Source: Sipunculus nudus (lineage: Eukaryota > Annelida > Sipuncula > Golfingiida > Sipunculidae). Taken from it: a DNA stretch of 64,000 nt. Shown here piece after piece: positions 12,319-21,942 of the stretch. The notes under the pieces were generated by a model. That model searched no databases and was not told the DNA's origin. It saw only the letters and a list, made by a program, of their open reading frames with translations. Both the position numbers and the translations under genes were made by a program. The stretch's first letter is position 1, and every line of letters begins with the position of its first letter. The stretch spans positions 35,977,558-36,041,557 of the forward strand of contig CM049310.1 of assembly GCA_026874595.1 (NCBI GenBank). The letters are read 5' to 3'.

Positions 12319-13146
12319 TTAAGGACATGGTTCGGGAGTTATGAAACCACCTCGCGATATCGCGGACCAACGGTTCGTGCCGTTCACTTCTGCGGACACG
12401 TACACGAGATACTTGGTGGACGGCTCGGCATGGACGAGCTTCGCAGATGTGGTGGTAACGGTGTGGACGTGGGTCTCTACCTGAGGAACCCACCTGTAGG
12501 TTGGATCGTAAACCGAGCTGCCCGGTGGATTTACTGTGTCAGGGACCTTTTGGTAGATCACTTTGTACCGGTATGTTCCAGGAGCGGTTGGGCGGTTCCA
12601 TGTCACAGAATTAGTTTTGACAGTTTTCGTGACCTGCTTCGGTGCCTGCGAGGGTTTCTTTGGGGCGCCCGTGTCCACCACCTTCAAATAGAGGGCGCTG
12701 CTTCTCAGGGCGGAGCAAACAAAACAGCCACAGCCGCAATACACGGCAGAGAATCCGTTGGGCAGTTCGTCGGCGGATATGTTGAACAAGGCATTCGACC
12801 GTCCAGAGGTGGAATTTTCTACGAACACTCTCGGCGACGACATATTGAACAGCTCGAGTACTCCTGTGGACAGTCCGAACCCCATGGTCATAACCGAAGG
12901 GCAAGGGTCTTCCTTGTGAACGTTGCATCCCAAACGGCACCGCACAGTGATCGTGTCACCATCGCCGAACTCCAGTGTCTTGTTGTCGTACGCCTCGATT
13001 CGATACTGGTAAGGGTCGGTGCACATCTTTGTATCCGATGTGTAAGACGCGTAGTTATGGAACGTGACTGTGCGACTGCCTTCAATCACATAAAGGCAGC
13101 CTGCCAACAGTGTGAATAGATGCAACATCGGCAGCAGCGGGGTCAT
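12319..13146 (-). CDS. Secreted fibronectin type III-domain protein (copy B)
   Basis: A 275-residue paralogue of the 11010-11846 protein with the same order: signal peptide beginning MTPLLPMLHLFTLL, cysteine-rich glycosylated domain, then fibronectin III domain. The frame is open upstream to 13203, but only with a GTG. The ATG at 13146 aligns with the start of copy A and is preferred. The cysteines around YCGCGCF and the N-glycosylation sites are kept in both copies. The C-terminal fibronectin domain differs more than the N-terminal half, as if the two halves were under different constraint. A TATA-like ATATCA/TTATATC sits at about 13232-13240, next to a CACGTG at 13227-13232. Confidence 0.75.
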   Translation of the reverse strand: MTPLLPMLHLFTLLAGCLYVIEGSRTVTFHNYASYTSDTKMCTDPYQYRIEAYDNKTLEFGDGDTITVRCRLGCNVHKEDPCPSVMTMGFGLSTGVLELFNMSSPRVFVENSTSGRSNALFNISADELPNGFSAVYCGCGCFVCSALRSSALYLKVVDTGAPKKPSQAPKQVTKTVKTNSVTWNRPTAPGTYRYKVIYQKVPDTVNPPGSSVYDPTYRWVPQVETHVHTVTTTSAKLVHAEPSTKYLVYVSAEVNGTNRWSAISRGGFITPEPCP

Positions 13147-14715
13147 CTTTGCCGAAAGCGCGTTATTCGTACGTTTGCTGCTCACAAGCGTCCCGCATTG
13201 CACGCCCTGACTCGTAGTGCGGCAGCCACGTGATATAACTGTCCCTCCAAAACAAATATAGTCATATGACGCAGTTTCGCTAAATTGAATTATGTTTGCG
13301 CGGTTATAATGTTTCTGAAGTTAGCGGGTATGTGCGGCTGATGAGTCTGTCCGCTGTTATGTCTACGTGTTTCTCAGCTCGCTCCAAGGAACTCTAACTC
13401 AAATATTACCTCCTCATTTTCTGCCGCCTGGTTTGTAAAGCCACCAGCAGTGTTAATTGTATATATTATGACAGTGTGGTTGTGCCAAGCACTACACGCC
13501 ATTGTAGTCCCGTATGTTATATAACACGTTCGATGTAGATCCCCTTGTCGTCTTTTGAGGTGCGTGTCGTTTATTCACTTGTCTTTGATGTCAGATTTGG
13601 AGATAACGTGTCTCTTTTCCAAACCACAAAAGTCCACACCCATGAAATGGAAATGGCAGTGATGTGTTGGATATGGCTGTCCGGAAGAGAAAAACAAGTT
13701 ATCCCATTCGACGGACCCGACGATCAGTTTTCTACACCCTCCCTTTCCGAACACGTTTTCTTTGGCAAGATACCGCCTATCGCAGTTGTTCCTGTTCACC
13801 AGGTGTGTTGTCGTGAGCCCAGTGTCTGTATCGACAACCACCACGTTCATTATTGGTACGACTACCAATCGCAGTTTACAAGACGCAGATTGAAATGAAA
13901 CATGTCACCACTATGTGCGTGGTGCAGCCTATCCCTCACGTTTCGACCACAAGAGACAGTGTGACAGTAAATGCGGCCGATCTGGGGCTTTATATATGTG
14001 CGTTGTCCTTCTGAAAGTATGCTTAACATTTAGACTAACCCACAACAACGTGTCGTGTTACACTGTGAGTCACGCAAAATAGTTGTGTTTAGACTGATTA
14101 ATCATGTTGTTTACCAGTGATCGTGACAAAGATTATGTTAAGGTAAAAACAAACCAGGCAAGTGGAGTATAACAACATACAAAAAACCCCCACTTGGTAC
14201 GTTTGAAGGATGATGATATATATATTATTATACGGCTTAACAATAGATACTAGTCTCAAACGTACGGCTTGATGTTTTCTGAAAAGGACATTGTACGACA
14301 GCGTCTGTATGGTATGTGATATAACGTAAAAAACACGTGACCCACAGTCCAACGGTCTGTAACATGAAAACACCGCCACAGGGCCTTTTACAGACAAACT
14401 ATGCACGGGACTTTTCGATACGTAAACATACAGTATTTTATATATGCAGGATACAGACTCACCATTTATCCCACGTAAGAACGAGACCGGGTTGATGAAT
14501 TAATAAATCGTAGATGTTCCACAATGGTCAATTTCGAACCAGCCCTCTCTTAAATAAATATGGCTTTATATTTTCGGTACGCCCATTTTACATGCCATCA
14601 TGAAATGTCAATATATATATATATATATATATATCTATACATGATAGACTCCATGCTATCGAAATATATTTCACGATCCACCCCGATGCCAGCATTCAGT
14701 CATTCTAAGTCTGAC
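13147..14715. other. Intergenic region between the FN3 pair and the palindrome
   Basis: No confident gene. It carries a small open frame at 13575-13850 (minus; listed separately), a (TA)n run at about 14609-14633 and scattered TATA-like sequences. It contributes little beyond promoter sequence for copy B. Confidence 0.4.
13575..13850 (-). CDS. Small hypothetical protein
   Basis: A 91-residue frame from an ATG at 13850, His/Cys-containing (THHCHFHF near the middle). A minus-strand TATATAAAG lies at about 13987-13996. A short upstream ATG frame at 13903 reads toward it in another phase, so either the start lies inside or a frameshift has occurred. No family recognised. It may be chance. Confidence 0.25.
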   Translation of the reverse strand: MNVVVVDTDTGLTTTHLVNRNNCDRRYLAKENVFGKGGCRKLIVGSVEWDNLFFSSGQPYPTHHCHFHFMGVDFCGLEKRHVISKSDIKDK

Positions 14716-15549
14716 TCAGATATTAAATCTGTTATATATATCTCCTCTCTGGACACGGTTAAAATAGTTCCGGTATCATACGATAGGGGGCGCTGCCTTA
14801 TACAGCACACTGGTCAACATAACAAAATAGCCCATTGCCGGACAACGGTCTACACAACATTTACGAAATATGTGCTAAAATCTTTGGAAAAATATGCTTT
14901 AAGCGTTCAACGAGTGACATTTGCGATATCTTTTCCAGTTTGCGCGTACATCTTGCACAAACGTGAAAACTGCCGCACACCAAAGATTTCAATGTGTCCA
15001 CAACCCTACTATATAAGCAGGCCGACTCTGTTATTCTATCAGTTGAGAGCGCTCTATGGGCGCTTTTGGGTCCCAGACGGCTCCCGGGAGGGGGGGAGGG
15101 GGCGGCCCCTCCCTCTGCCTTTTGTCAAGAAGTGATAGAGTTGTGGGCCTGGGGTAGGTTGTGTGGTTCAAGTCAGAAGTATACCGGTTGTAGGTTTGGG
15201 GATCGCCGGCAGAGGGAAAGAAGGGTCGGTTGGATGTGAAAGGTCGGTCTGGGTCGTCGAGGTCGGAGGTGAAAGGTCAGTAGGGTTTACCAAGGGGGGG
15301 GGGGAACAGGGTAGTTCTGTGTGGGATCGCCGGGGGGGGGGGGGGGGAACAGGGGAGTTCTGGGTAGGATCGCCGGGGGGAGGAACAGGGGAGTCCTGGT
15401 TGGGATCGGAGACGCATGTGAATGGTCAAAGAGTGTTCATCGAATATCATCGGTACTGGAAAAGCCACAGGTGTGCAACGCATGTCAAAGCACTATGGGA
15501 TCGTTCAGGGTCTCCGCTTGGACCGAGGCCCCTATAGAAATTTCTCCAC

Positions 15550-16330
15550 AGGGGTCGTGGTGGGGGCTTCGCCCCCGGGGTATATTCTTTGTAGGGATCG
15601 ATCCCCCATAAAGTATTATCCCCGGGGGCGAAGCCCCCATGAGGAATTACATGGAAGGCCCGTGGTGGGGGCCTCGCCCCCAGGGGATAATACTTTATGT
15701 GGGATCGAACCCAACAAAGAATATACACAGGGGGCGAGGCCCCCATAAGGAATTACATGGAAGGCCCGTGGCGGGGGCCTCGCCCCCAGGGGATAATACT
15801 TTATGTGGGATCGATCCCTACAAAGAATATACCCCGGGGGCGAAGCCCCCATAAGTAAATATATGGAAGGCCCGTGGTGGGGGCCTCGCCCCCAGGGGAT
15901 AATACTTTATGTGGGATCGATCCCTAAAAAGAATATACACAGGGGGCGAGGCCCCCATAAGGAATTACATGGAAGGCCTTGGTGGGGGCCTCGCCCCCAG
16001 GGGATAATACTTTATGTGGGATCGATCCCTACAAAGAATATACCCCGGGGGCGAAGCCCCCATAAGGAAATATATGGTAGGTCCGTGGTGGGGGCCTCGC
16101 CCCCGGGAATAATATTTTATGGGGGATCGATCCCTAAAAAGAATATACACTGGGGGCGAGGCCCCCATAAGGAATTACACGGAAGGCCCGTTGTGGGGGC
16201 CTCGCCCCCAGAGGATAATACATTATGTGCGATCGATCCCTACAAAGAATATACACAGGGGGCGAGGCCCCCATAAGGATTTACATGGAGGGCCCGTGGT
16301 GGGGGCCTCGCCCCCCGGGAATATTCATTT
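15550..16330 (+). repeat. Tandem array of ~106-bp GC-rich units, left arm
   Basis: About seven units of roughly 106 bp. Each contains GGGGGCGAGGCCCCC or its aag variant, a short AT-rich spacer (ATAAGGAATTACATGG), GGGGGCCTCGCCCCC and GGGATCGATCCC. The unit itself is thus made of inverted repeats and can fold at several scales. Confidence 0.85.
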
Positions 16331-16399
16331 TACGGATCGAGGCGCCGAAGGCGCCCCCCATACATACATCTGTGTAATGGCGCCTTCGGCGCCCCGATC

Positions 16400-16865
16400 C
16401 CCATACAGTATTCTCCCGGGGGGCGAGGCCCCCACCACGATCCTTCCATGTAATTCCTTATGGGGGCCTCGCCCCCAGTGTATATTCTTTTTAGGGATCG
16501 ATCCCATATAAAGTATTATCCCCTGGGGGCGAGGCCCCCACCACGGGCCCTCCATGTTATTCCGTATGGGGGCCTCGCCCCCTGTGTATATTCTTTTTAG
16601 GGATCGATCCCCCATAAAGTATTATCCCCTGGGGGCGAGGCCCCCACCACGGGCCCTCCATGTTATTCCTTATGGGGGCCTCGCCCCCTGTGTATATTCT
16701 TTTTAGGGATCGATCCCCCATAAAGTATTATCCCCTGGGGGCGAGGCCCCCACCACGGGCCCTCCATGTTATTCCTTATGGGGGCCTCGCCCCCTGTGTA
16801 TATTCTTTTTAGGGATCGATCCCCCATAAAGTATTATCCCCTGGGGGCGAGGCCCCCACCACGAC
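16400..16865 (-). repeat. Tandem array of ~106-bp GC-rich units, right arm
   Basis: Four to five units in opposite orientation to the left-arm array, with the same GGGGGCCTCGCCCCC and GGGATCGATCCC blocks. Adjacent units here are nearly identical, suggesting recent homogenisation. Confidence 0.85.
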
Positions 16866-17722
16866 CCCTGTGGAGAAACCTCTATAGGGGCCTCGGCCCC
16901 AGGGGAGACTCTGTGGTGATCGGAACGATCCCATTGTGCTTTGACATGCGTTGCACACCGTTGGCTTTCCCAGTACCGATGATACCCGACGATCACTCTT
17001 TAACCATTCACATCCGTATACGAACCACCTAGGACTCCCCTGTCCCCCCCCCCCCTTGTGACTCCTGTTGACCTTTCACCTCCGACCCGATCCCACTCAC
17101 AACTCCCCTGTTCCCCCCCCCAGGCGACCCCTGCTGACCTTTCACCCGATCCCACCTAGGTCTTCTTGTTCCCCCCCCCCCGGCGACCCCTGTTGACCTT
17201 TCACATCCGACCTCGTCGACCCCAACCGACCTTTCACATCCTACCGACCTACAACCGGTCCACTTCTGACTTGAACCACACAACCGACCCCAGGGCCCAC
17301 AACTCTATTACTTCTTGGCATAAGGCAGAGGGAGGGGCCGCCCCCCCTCAAGTCCCCCCCTCCCCCACAGGGGAGCCGTCTGGGACCCAAAAGCGCCCAT
17401 AGAGCGCTCTCAACTGATAGTATAATAGACTCGGCCTGCTTATATAGTAAGGTTGTGGACACATTGAAATCTTTGGTGTGCGGCAGATTTCACGTTTGTG
17501 CAAGATGTACGCGCAAACTGAAAAAGATATCGCAAATGTTACTCGTTGAACGCTTGAAGCATATTTTTCCAAAGATTTTAGCATATATTTCGTAAATGTT
17601 GTGTAGACCGTTGTCCGGCAAATGGCCATTTTGTGTTGCTGACCAATATGTTGGCGTCAGTATCGCCACCTGCCGACGACAAGTGGAACTATATCAGATA
17701 GACAACGGATTTATCTGATTCA

Positions 17723-18200
17723 TGTTGCACACATGAAACAACATTTGTGCGGACTACATACTTTAATTGAACTGGATGTTTTGTGTGTCTGTATGTATTT
17801 ATAAAATGTATCAGAAAATAATCATGAATCACATATGCGGATGATCATGGCATAAAGAAGACCGTGAAAACTTTCATATTTTATTCATTATATAAGTTCC
17901 ATGTGATAAGTTCCACACGTATAGTGACGTAGATTCAGGCAAAACATTGTTAAAAATAACGAGTAGAACAAGTTTTTAGACACATTTTTGGAATATTGTC
18001 ACATATGCATTTATTTAAAATTTCGTTTTCTGAGTTTGGAAGTATCAAGTGTTATCAACATCTATAAGTATGTTTGTCGTATCTGGTTGATCAGATCCAT
18101 ATAACATCTGGCTGTTCAAACGATGTTCGTGCATTCGCATTGGATGTGCCTAAAATATACATCTGGGTGACGAATGGTTTTTGCTGTACCCGTCTTCTCT
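17723..18200. other. A+T-rich spacer
   Basis: No gene or clear repeat seen between the palindrome and the 129-bp repeat array. Confidence 0.4.
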
Positions 18201-18620
18201 GATACATCTCGTCCTCGGAAACGTAGCAGGTTGTTTACGTATGTCTCAAGCTATCCTGGTTTCATACTGTTCTGTGACCTGAATACGTCACAATAACCCG
18301 TAAACAAGACAATGAATCATCTCTTGTCTGCCACATCACGGCCTTGAAAACGTAGCATGTTGTTTACGTATGTATCAAGCTATCCTGGTTTCATACTGCT
18401 CTGTGACCTGAATATGTCACATTCACCCGTAAACAAGACAATCAATCATCTCTTGTCTGACACGTTGCGTCCCTGAAAACGTAGCATCTTGTTTACGTAT
18501 GTATCAAGCTATCCTGGTTTCATACTGCTCTGAGGCCTGAATATGTCACATTCACCTGTAAACAAGACAATTAATCATCTCTTGTCTGCCACACCACGTC
18601 CTTGAAAACGTAGCACGTTG
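18200..18620 (+). repeat. 129-bp tandem repeat array (three copies plus part)
   Basis: The anchor AACGTAGCA recurs at about 18220, 18349, 18478 and 18607, exactly 129 bp apart. Each unit carries TTGTTTACGTATG near its start and GTAAACAAGACAAT near its end, that is, two forkhead-type core sites (TGTTTAC/GTAAACA) in opposite orientation. Inverted copies occur at 19684-19945. Confidence 0.85.
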
Positions 18621-18857
18621 AAAGTATACGCTCTAGTTATGCAATGCTCTACACCTGTCACGATGACATGTACTGGGCTGCAGCACTGATTCCTGTACAC
18701 AATATGAGTCATTCGTTTCGTTTTAACTTGTGGCGTGAAAACATATGCATGACTCGGCAATCTGGTCAAGTGTTATAAACATTCGGTTTTACACGCTCAC
18801 GTCATATACAATACATCTGTCAAACGCTTGTTCACCATACTTGGCGTCACACGCATC

Positions 18858-19415
18858 TTACGCAGCGTCCTCACTGGTACCAACATCCTTCGTCTCGACC
18901 ACCGTTACGTCGTGGTCTATCAGGACAGAAGCAGCCTTCGGTGGTACCTTCGCTTTTTTCATCCGCCTTTTCGCAAACCATGCCATGTAGTACTGTTGAC
19001 CAGGTGTGTCGTTCACGGATACGAGACAGGGAAGCCCGTCGTACCTGACACCCAATCTGAAGTGGCGGAGATTGATCTCCCGGGCGTAAGACGGGAAACA
19101 GTGCCGAACAAACTGTTCTTTCCACCAGTCGGCTACGCCCTTGCACATAGTTAATCGGCCGTTGTCGTAATAGTCCTTGTAACAGTCCCATTCCCCCCAA
19201 ACGTGCCGGATGAACCGAGACTGTGCCGGAATGCGGCCGAGTATCCAGTCCCACCTCCTAAACATGGTTTGACAGTGCAGACATTGCCAACCATCTTGGG
19301 TTGGTTGACCGGTGGGGTCGACGATCTCTTCATCACTAGGCGAGGGCACAGTTTGTGGTGGAGGCGCAGTTGGTAACGGGGGATCTCCGCACTGTCCGAT
19401 GCTCTTCAATGCCAT
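18858..19415 (-). CDS. Unknown Trp/Cys-rich protein, member of the inverted N-terminus pair
   Basis: A 185-residue protein. The frame is open to 19445 but only with GTG. The ATG at 19415 fits a TTAAAATA box at 19451-19458 and matches the start of the 20058-20597 gene. After a Pro-rich N-terminus (about 1-45) comes a Trp/Cys-rich domain (WQCLHCQTMFRRWDW, GEWDCYKDYY, ADWWKEQF) and a Lys/Arg-rich tail. No family recognised. Its first ~20 codons and 5' flank resemble those of 20058-20597 in opposite orientation, so the two genes share promoter-proximal DNA but not their bodies. It lies between inverted 129-bp repeats. Confidence 0.6.
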   Translation of the reverse strand: MALKSIGQCGDPPLPTAPPPQTVPSPSDEEIVDPTGQPTQDGWQCLHCQTMFRRWDWILGRIPAQSRFIRHVWGEWDCYKDYYDNGRLTMCKGVADWWKEQFVRHCFPSYAREINLRHFRLGVRYDGLPCLVSVNDTPGQQYYMAWFAKRRMKKAKVPPKAASVLIDHDVTVVETKDVGTSEDAA

Positions 19416-19450
19416 GATAGACTGGGGAATGGCAGCCAGGACCACGTGTG

Positions 19451-19458
19451 TATTTTAA
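19451..19458 (-). promoter_or_regulatory. TATA-like box of the 18858-19415 gene
   Basis: Minus-strand TTAAAATA about 36 bp upstream of the ATG at 19415; a CACGTG at 19443-19448 lies next to it. Confidence 0.45.
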
Positions 19459-19683
19459 CTGATAACTCCTGTGGCCAGAAGGGGCTGCAACACTGGTATG
19501 GTTCTGCATGAGACACCGAGAAACTTTTATACGTGGGGTGTAAGTGTGGGGGGGGGGGGCAAAAATAATTCATACTGCACACGCAACAGACATGAGCACA
19601 ACAGCCACGACACAAACGTCTCTAATGTGTCCGGGAAGTATCACACTCACCGGTTATCAACATGACTGATCAATCCTGGTTTA

Positions 19684-19945
19684 CTACGTTTTCAAGGACG
19701 TGACGTGTTAGACAAGGAAAAATGATTGATTGGCTTGTTTACGGGTGAATGTGACGGATTCAGATCACGGAGCAGTATGAAACAACGCAGGTCACGGAGC
19801 AGTATGAAACAACGGTAGTTATAACAATACGTAAACAACTTGCTACGTTTCCAAGGCCGTGACGTGGCAGACAAGGAAAGATTAATGAGCTTGTTTACGG
19901 GTGTATGTGACGGATTAAGGACACAGGACAGGCGTGTGTATGACT
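19684..19945 (-). repeat. Inverted copies of the 129-bp repeat
   Basis: CTACGTTTTCAAGGACGTGACG at 19684 and CTACGTTTCCAAGGCCGTGACG at 19843 are the reverse complement of the 18200-18620 unit. They are followed by CTTGTTTACGGGTG (19734 and 19890). A 27-bp internal duplication (GATCACGGAGCAGTATGAAAC) lengthens the first copy. With the direct array this makes a large inverted repeat around the 18858-19415 gene. Confidence 0.8.
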
Positions 19946-20010
19946 TGGTGAACGTGTGTGGTTTGTGAGGGCTGCTGCCAGCACAGTGTGATACGACTTT
20001 CCTCATAACG

Positions 20011-20016
20011 TATAAG
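20011..20016 (+). promoter_or_regulatory. TATA box of the 20058-20597 gene
   Basis: TATAAG 47 bp upstream of the ATG at 20058. It would place the transcript start near 20040, after the upstream ATG at 20028. Confidence 0.5.
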
Positions 20017-20057
20017 TTACGAGGCACATGGTCCCGGTTGTCATTCCTCGGTCGATA

Positions 20058-20597
20058 ATGGCATCAAACAGCACAGTGAACTGCGCAGATCTACCGCTAC
20101 CTAACATCGCTTTGCCTCCTTACGGGCAGGCCTATAGACATGAGCCTCCGCCTAGTTACGAGCAAGCCCTCCTCTCGAGCGGCACAGGACAGAATGCGGA
20201 CTTGTGGGCGCTACTGCAGAAGTACCCCCACGGCCCAACACATGCGGACGAGATCAGAAAGCGTTACCAGGTGAATGAGAAGTTCGTTAGGAAATTGTCC
20301 CGAGACGTGCGACTGCCGTTTGTGCAGGCAGAGAAACGTGTATTCCTGCACGTCCCCGACGAGGTTCAGTACGCCCTCCACTGGGGAATCATCAGCAAAA
20401 CCACGTTAGACATCATCACGGAAAAGACTCCTGTTTTGAGGAAGCAGCGATCGCAGTTCATGTCGCACATGGAACGACGGCCCCTCGAAGATTGGATCAT
20501 CCTCGAAGCCATCCTACATTACACCGGCTCTCAGGACTTGGCTTCTCCAATCACTGATACGGTGCAGAAACTAGGGTATGACCTGATGCGCTTGTAA
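20058..20597 (+). CDS. Unknown protein with PPxY late-domain-like motif
   Basis: A 179-residue protein. An upstream in-frame ATG at 20028 exists, but the TATA box at 20011 and alignment with the 18858-19415 gene favour 20058. The N-terminus has a PPPSY motif (YEQALL follows) within a Pro-rich stretch. PPxY motifs recruit WW-domain ubiquitin ligases in many viral proteins; here that is an inference. The body is mostly charged and helical, with a winged-helix-like spacing (ALLQKYPHGPTHADEIRKRY) but no firm family match. No membrane segment is seen. Confidence 0.6.
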   Translation: MASNSTVNCADLPLPNIALPPYGQAYRHEPPPSYEQALLSSGTGQNADLWALLQKYPHGPTHADEIRKRYQVNEKFVRKLSRDVRLPFVQAEKRVFLHVPDEVQYALHWGIISKTTLDIITEKTPVLRKQRSQFMSHMERRPLEDWIILEAILHYTGSQDLASPITDTVQKLGYDLMRL

Positions 20598-20776
20598 CTT
20601 GCCTCGACAGGAACGTTGACGTGCTGCAGACGATTAACCGGTACTGTGACATGAATTGCTTTTTTTTGTTTGTTCAGCTCACGTGACCGCTTCGGCTCTT
20701 GTGTTCTCAAGTGTAAACAAGTCGCTTGACACTCCCGCGGTGCATGACTCGTGGTGCATGACTCAGCCTTGAAGGG

Positions 20777-20783
20777 TATTTAA
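20777..20783 (+). promoter_or_regulatory. TATA box of the 20833-21741 gene
   Basis: TATTTAA 56 bp upstream of the ATG. GTAAACAAG (20713-20721) and CACGTG (20680-20685) lie further upstream. Confidence 0.55.
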
Positions 20784-20832
20784 GCGTTGGCGCGAGGGGA
20801 GTGTGGCAGACACGCTACAGTCTCTCTACACG

Positions 20833-21741
20833 ATGGATCGCGCCGAGGGGAACGACATGTTTACACTTCAGACGAAAGAGGAAATCGCAGCCCGTGACAA
20901 AAGGAGAGGCAAGCAGATTGTGCGTCCCATTATGCACCAGAAGCTTAATCGTAAGCAGACCGAGCAAATGATCCACTCCGGACTCGACCGAATGGAAGGA
21001 TTACTCAAGAAAGACATCGACAGCCTGACCAAACGTGTTTCCGATTTGACAGACCGGGTTGAAAAGTTAAAAGAGAGAGTGTCACGTCCTATACAGTCCC
21101 AGTGTGATTCTGGACACGACAAGAAAAACGAATGTGAACGTAACGATGCCCCTAAAGCAGCAGCAGCAGCAGCTGCACAAACAGCTGAATCACGTGACAA
21201 AAAGACCGACAACCCTGCACAAACAGCTGAATCGCGTGAACAAGAGGCCGACAAACCTGATGAAAAGGACGTAGGAGATGGAGCATCAGACATCACCATT
21301 CATGTGTTCTTACCGCCCTCAAAAACGTTGGAACAGGAACAGAAGGGAAAACAAGGTGCGGCTAAACAAGGTGCGGCAAAAACAGGTGTGGCAAAACAAG
21401 GTGCGGCAAAACAAGGTGCGGCAAAACAAGGTGCGACTAAAACAGGTGCGACTGCACGCAACCCAGCTCCGACTATTGTGGAGAAATTTGATGCATTAGT
21501 GGAAGGCCCATCAGGAGCTATACCTGTTAAGTTAGTAAATTTCTCCAACGGATCGTCTTTTTTTTGTGCATGCTCTGAATGCCAGCAATGGGTATCCGAA
21601 AATCATGACAAACTGGACGAACTTGGGAAGCCTGCAGGGGAATCGCATTCGGGGGTATCTGTGGAAATGACCAAAAAACCGTCTGAGAGGCCGTTGGATG
21701 TTGCACAGGGAACTGCTGGTCCAAAAAAATCCACAGAATGA
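20833..21741 (+). CDS. Coiled-coil protein with Ala/Lys/Gln pentapeptide repeats
   Basis: A 302-residue protein. The frame is open to 20803 through a GTG only; the ATG at 20833 fits the TATA box at 20777. Residues about 60-90 form a heptad-like helix (DIDSLTKRVSDLTDRVEKL). An acidic/Ala-rich region follows with two related TAESR..K/EADNPAQ blocks. Then comes a stretch of about seven pentapeptides of the QGAAK/TGVAK type (DNA 21349-21453), and a C-terminal domain with FFCACSEC. This suggests an oligomeric, flexible scaffold; the role is unknown. AATAAA follows at 21813-21818. Confidence 0.65.
   Translation: MDRAEGNDMFTLQTKEEIAARDKRRGKQIVRPIMHQKLNRKQTEQMIHSGLDRMEGLLKKDIDSLTKRVSDLTDRVEKLKERVSRPIQSQCDSGHDKKNECERNDAPKAAAAAAAQTAESRDKKTDNPAQTAESREQEADKPDEKDVGDGASDITIHVFLPPSKTLEQEQKGKQGAAKQGAAKTGVAKQGAAKQGAAKQGATKTGATARNPAPTIVEKFDALVEGPSGAIPVKLVNFSNGSSFFCACSECQQWVSENHDKLDELGKPAGESHSGVSVEMTKKPSERPLDVAQGTAGPKKSTE
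21349..21453 (+). repeat. 15-bp coding tandem repeat
   Basis: About seven units of ACAAGGTGCGGCAAA and close variants, encoding Gln/Thr-Gly-Ala-Ala/Thr-Lys. The near-identity of DNA between units suggests slippage-driven expansion and likely length variation among isolates. Confidence 0.9.
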
Positions 21742-21812
21742 ATAGAAGATGGATGTCCAGCTGAACAGAGCTGAGGACGAATCATGCTTTGGAGGTAACC
21801 TGATGCACAGAA

Positions 21813-21818
21813 AATAAA
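21813..21818 (+). terminator. Poly(A) signal of the 20833-21741 gene
   Basis: AATAAA 72 bp after the stop codon. Confidence 0.55.
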
Positions 21819-21879
21819 TCACGCTTTTGCTTCTTTTTGTGATATACAGTTATGGGGCACCGTTTATTCGGCCGACGAT

Positions 21880-21889
21880 GATATAAAAG
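21880..21889 (+). promoter_or_regulatory. TATA box of the 21943-22494 gene
   Basis: GATATAAAAG 54 bp upstream of the ATG in a favourable ACCATGG context. Confidence 0.6.
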
Positions 21890-21942
21890 TGTACAAACAA
21901 AGAACTAACCCCTCAGACTCGCATGCATTTCGACTGGTCACC

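Larger units (their letters stand above)
14716..17722. repeat. Giant imperfect palindrome (foldback-like element), about 3.0 kb
   Basis: The left half reads as the reverse complement of the right half over almost its whole length. 14800-15100 matches 17390-17660; 15130-15190 (GTTGTGGGCCTGGGG) matches about 17250-17310; 15420-15510 matches 16915-17010. The centre, at 16335-16400, is a GGCGCCGAAGGCGCC/GGCGCCTTCGGCGCC stem with a short ATACATACATCTGTGTAAT loop. Each arm carries an array of GC-rich units. G and C homopolymer runs flank the arrays (about 15293-15348 and 17044-17180). Many open frames inside are by-products of the repeats. It could be a foldback transposon or a viral cis-element; the sequence does not decide. 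Confidence 0.85.

Noticed and set aside
12052-13119. A 355-codon plus-strand frame opposite the second FN3 gene
   Set aside because: It is antisense to a well-supported secreted protein with signal peptide and a conserved paralogue. Its composition (many Arg/His/Cys) is that of a shadow frame.
14560-15135. A 191-codon plus-strand frame entering the palindrome
   Set aside because: It begins in the (TA)n run and crosses into the inverted repeat. The matching region in the other arm does not keep the frame.
15163-16615. Several overlapping repeat-rich frames in the palindrome (GASPPG, GPRPQG type peptides)
   Set aside because: All six frames are open because the repeat unit lacks stops. The same peptides appear on both strands, and there is no start context or non-repetitive domain.
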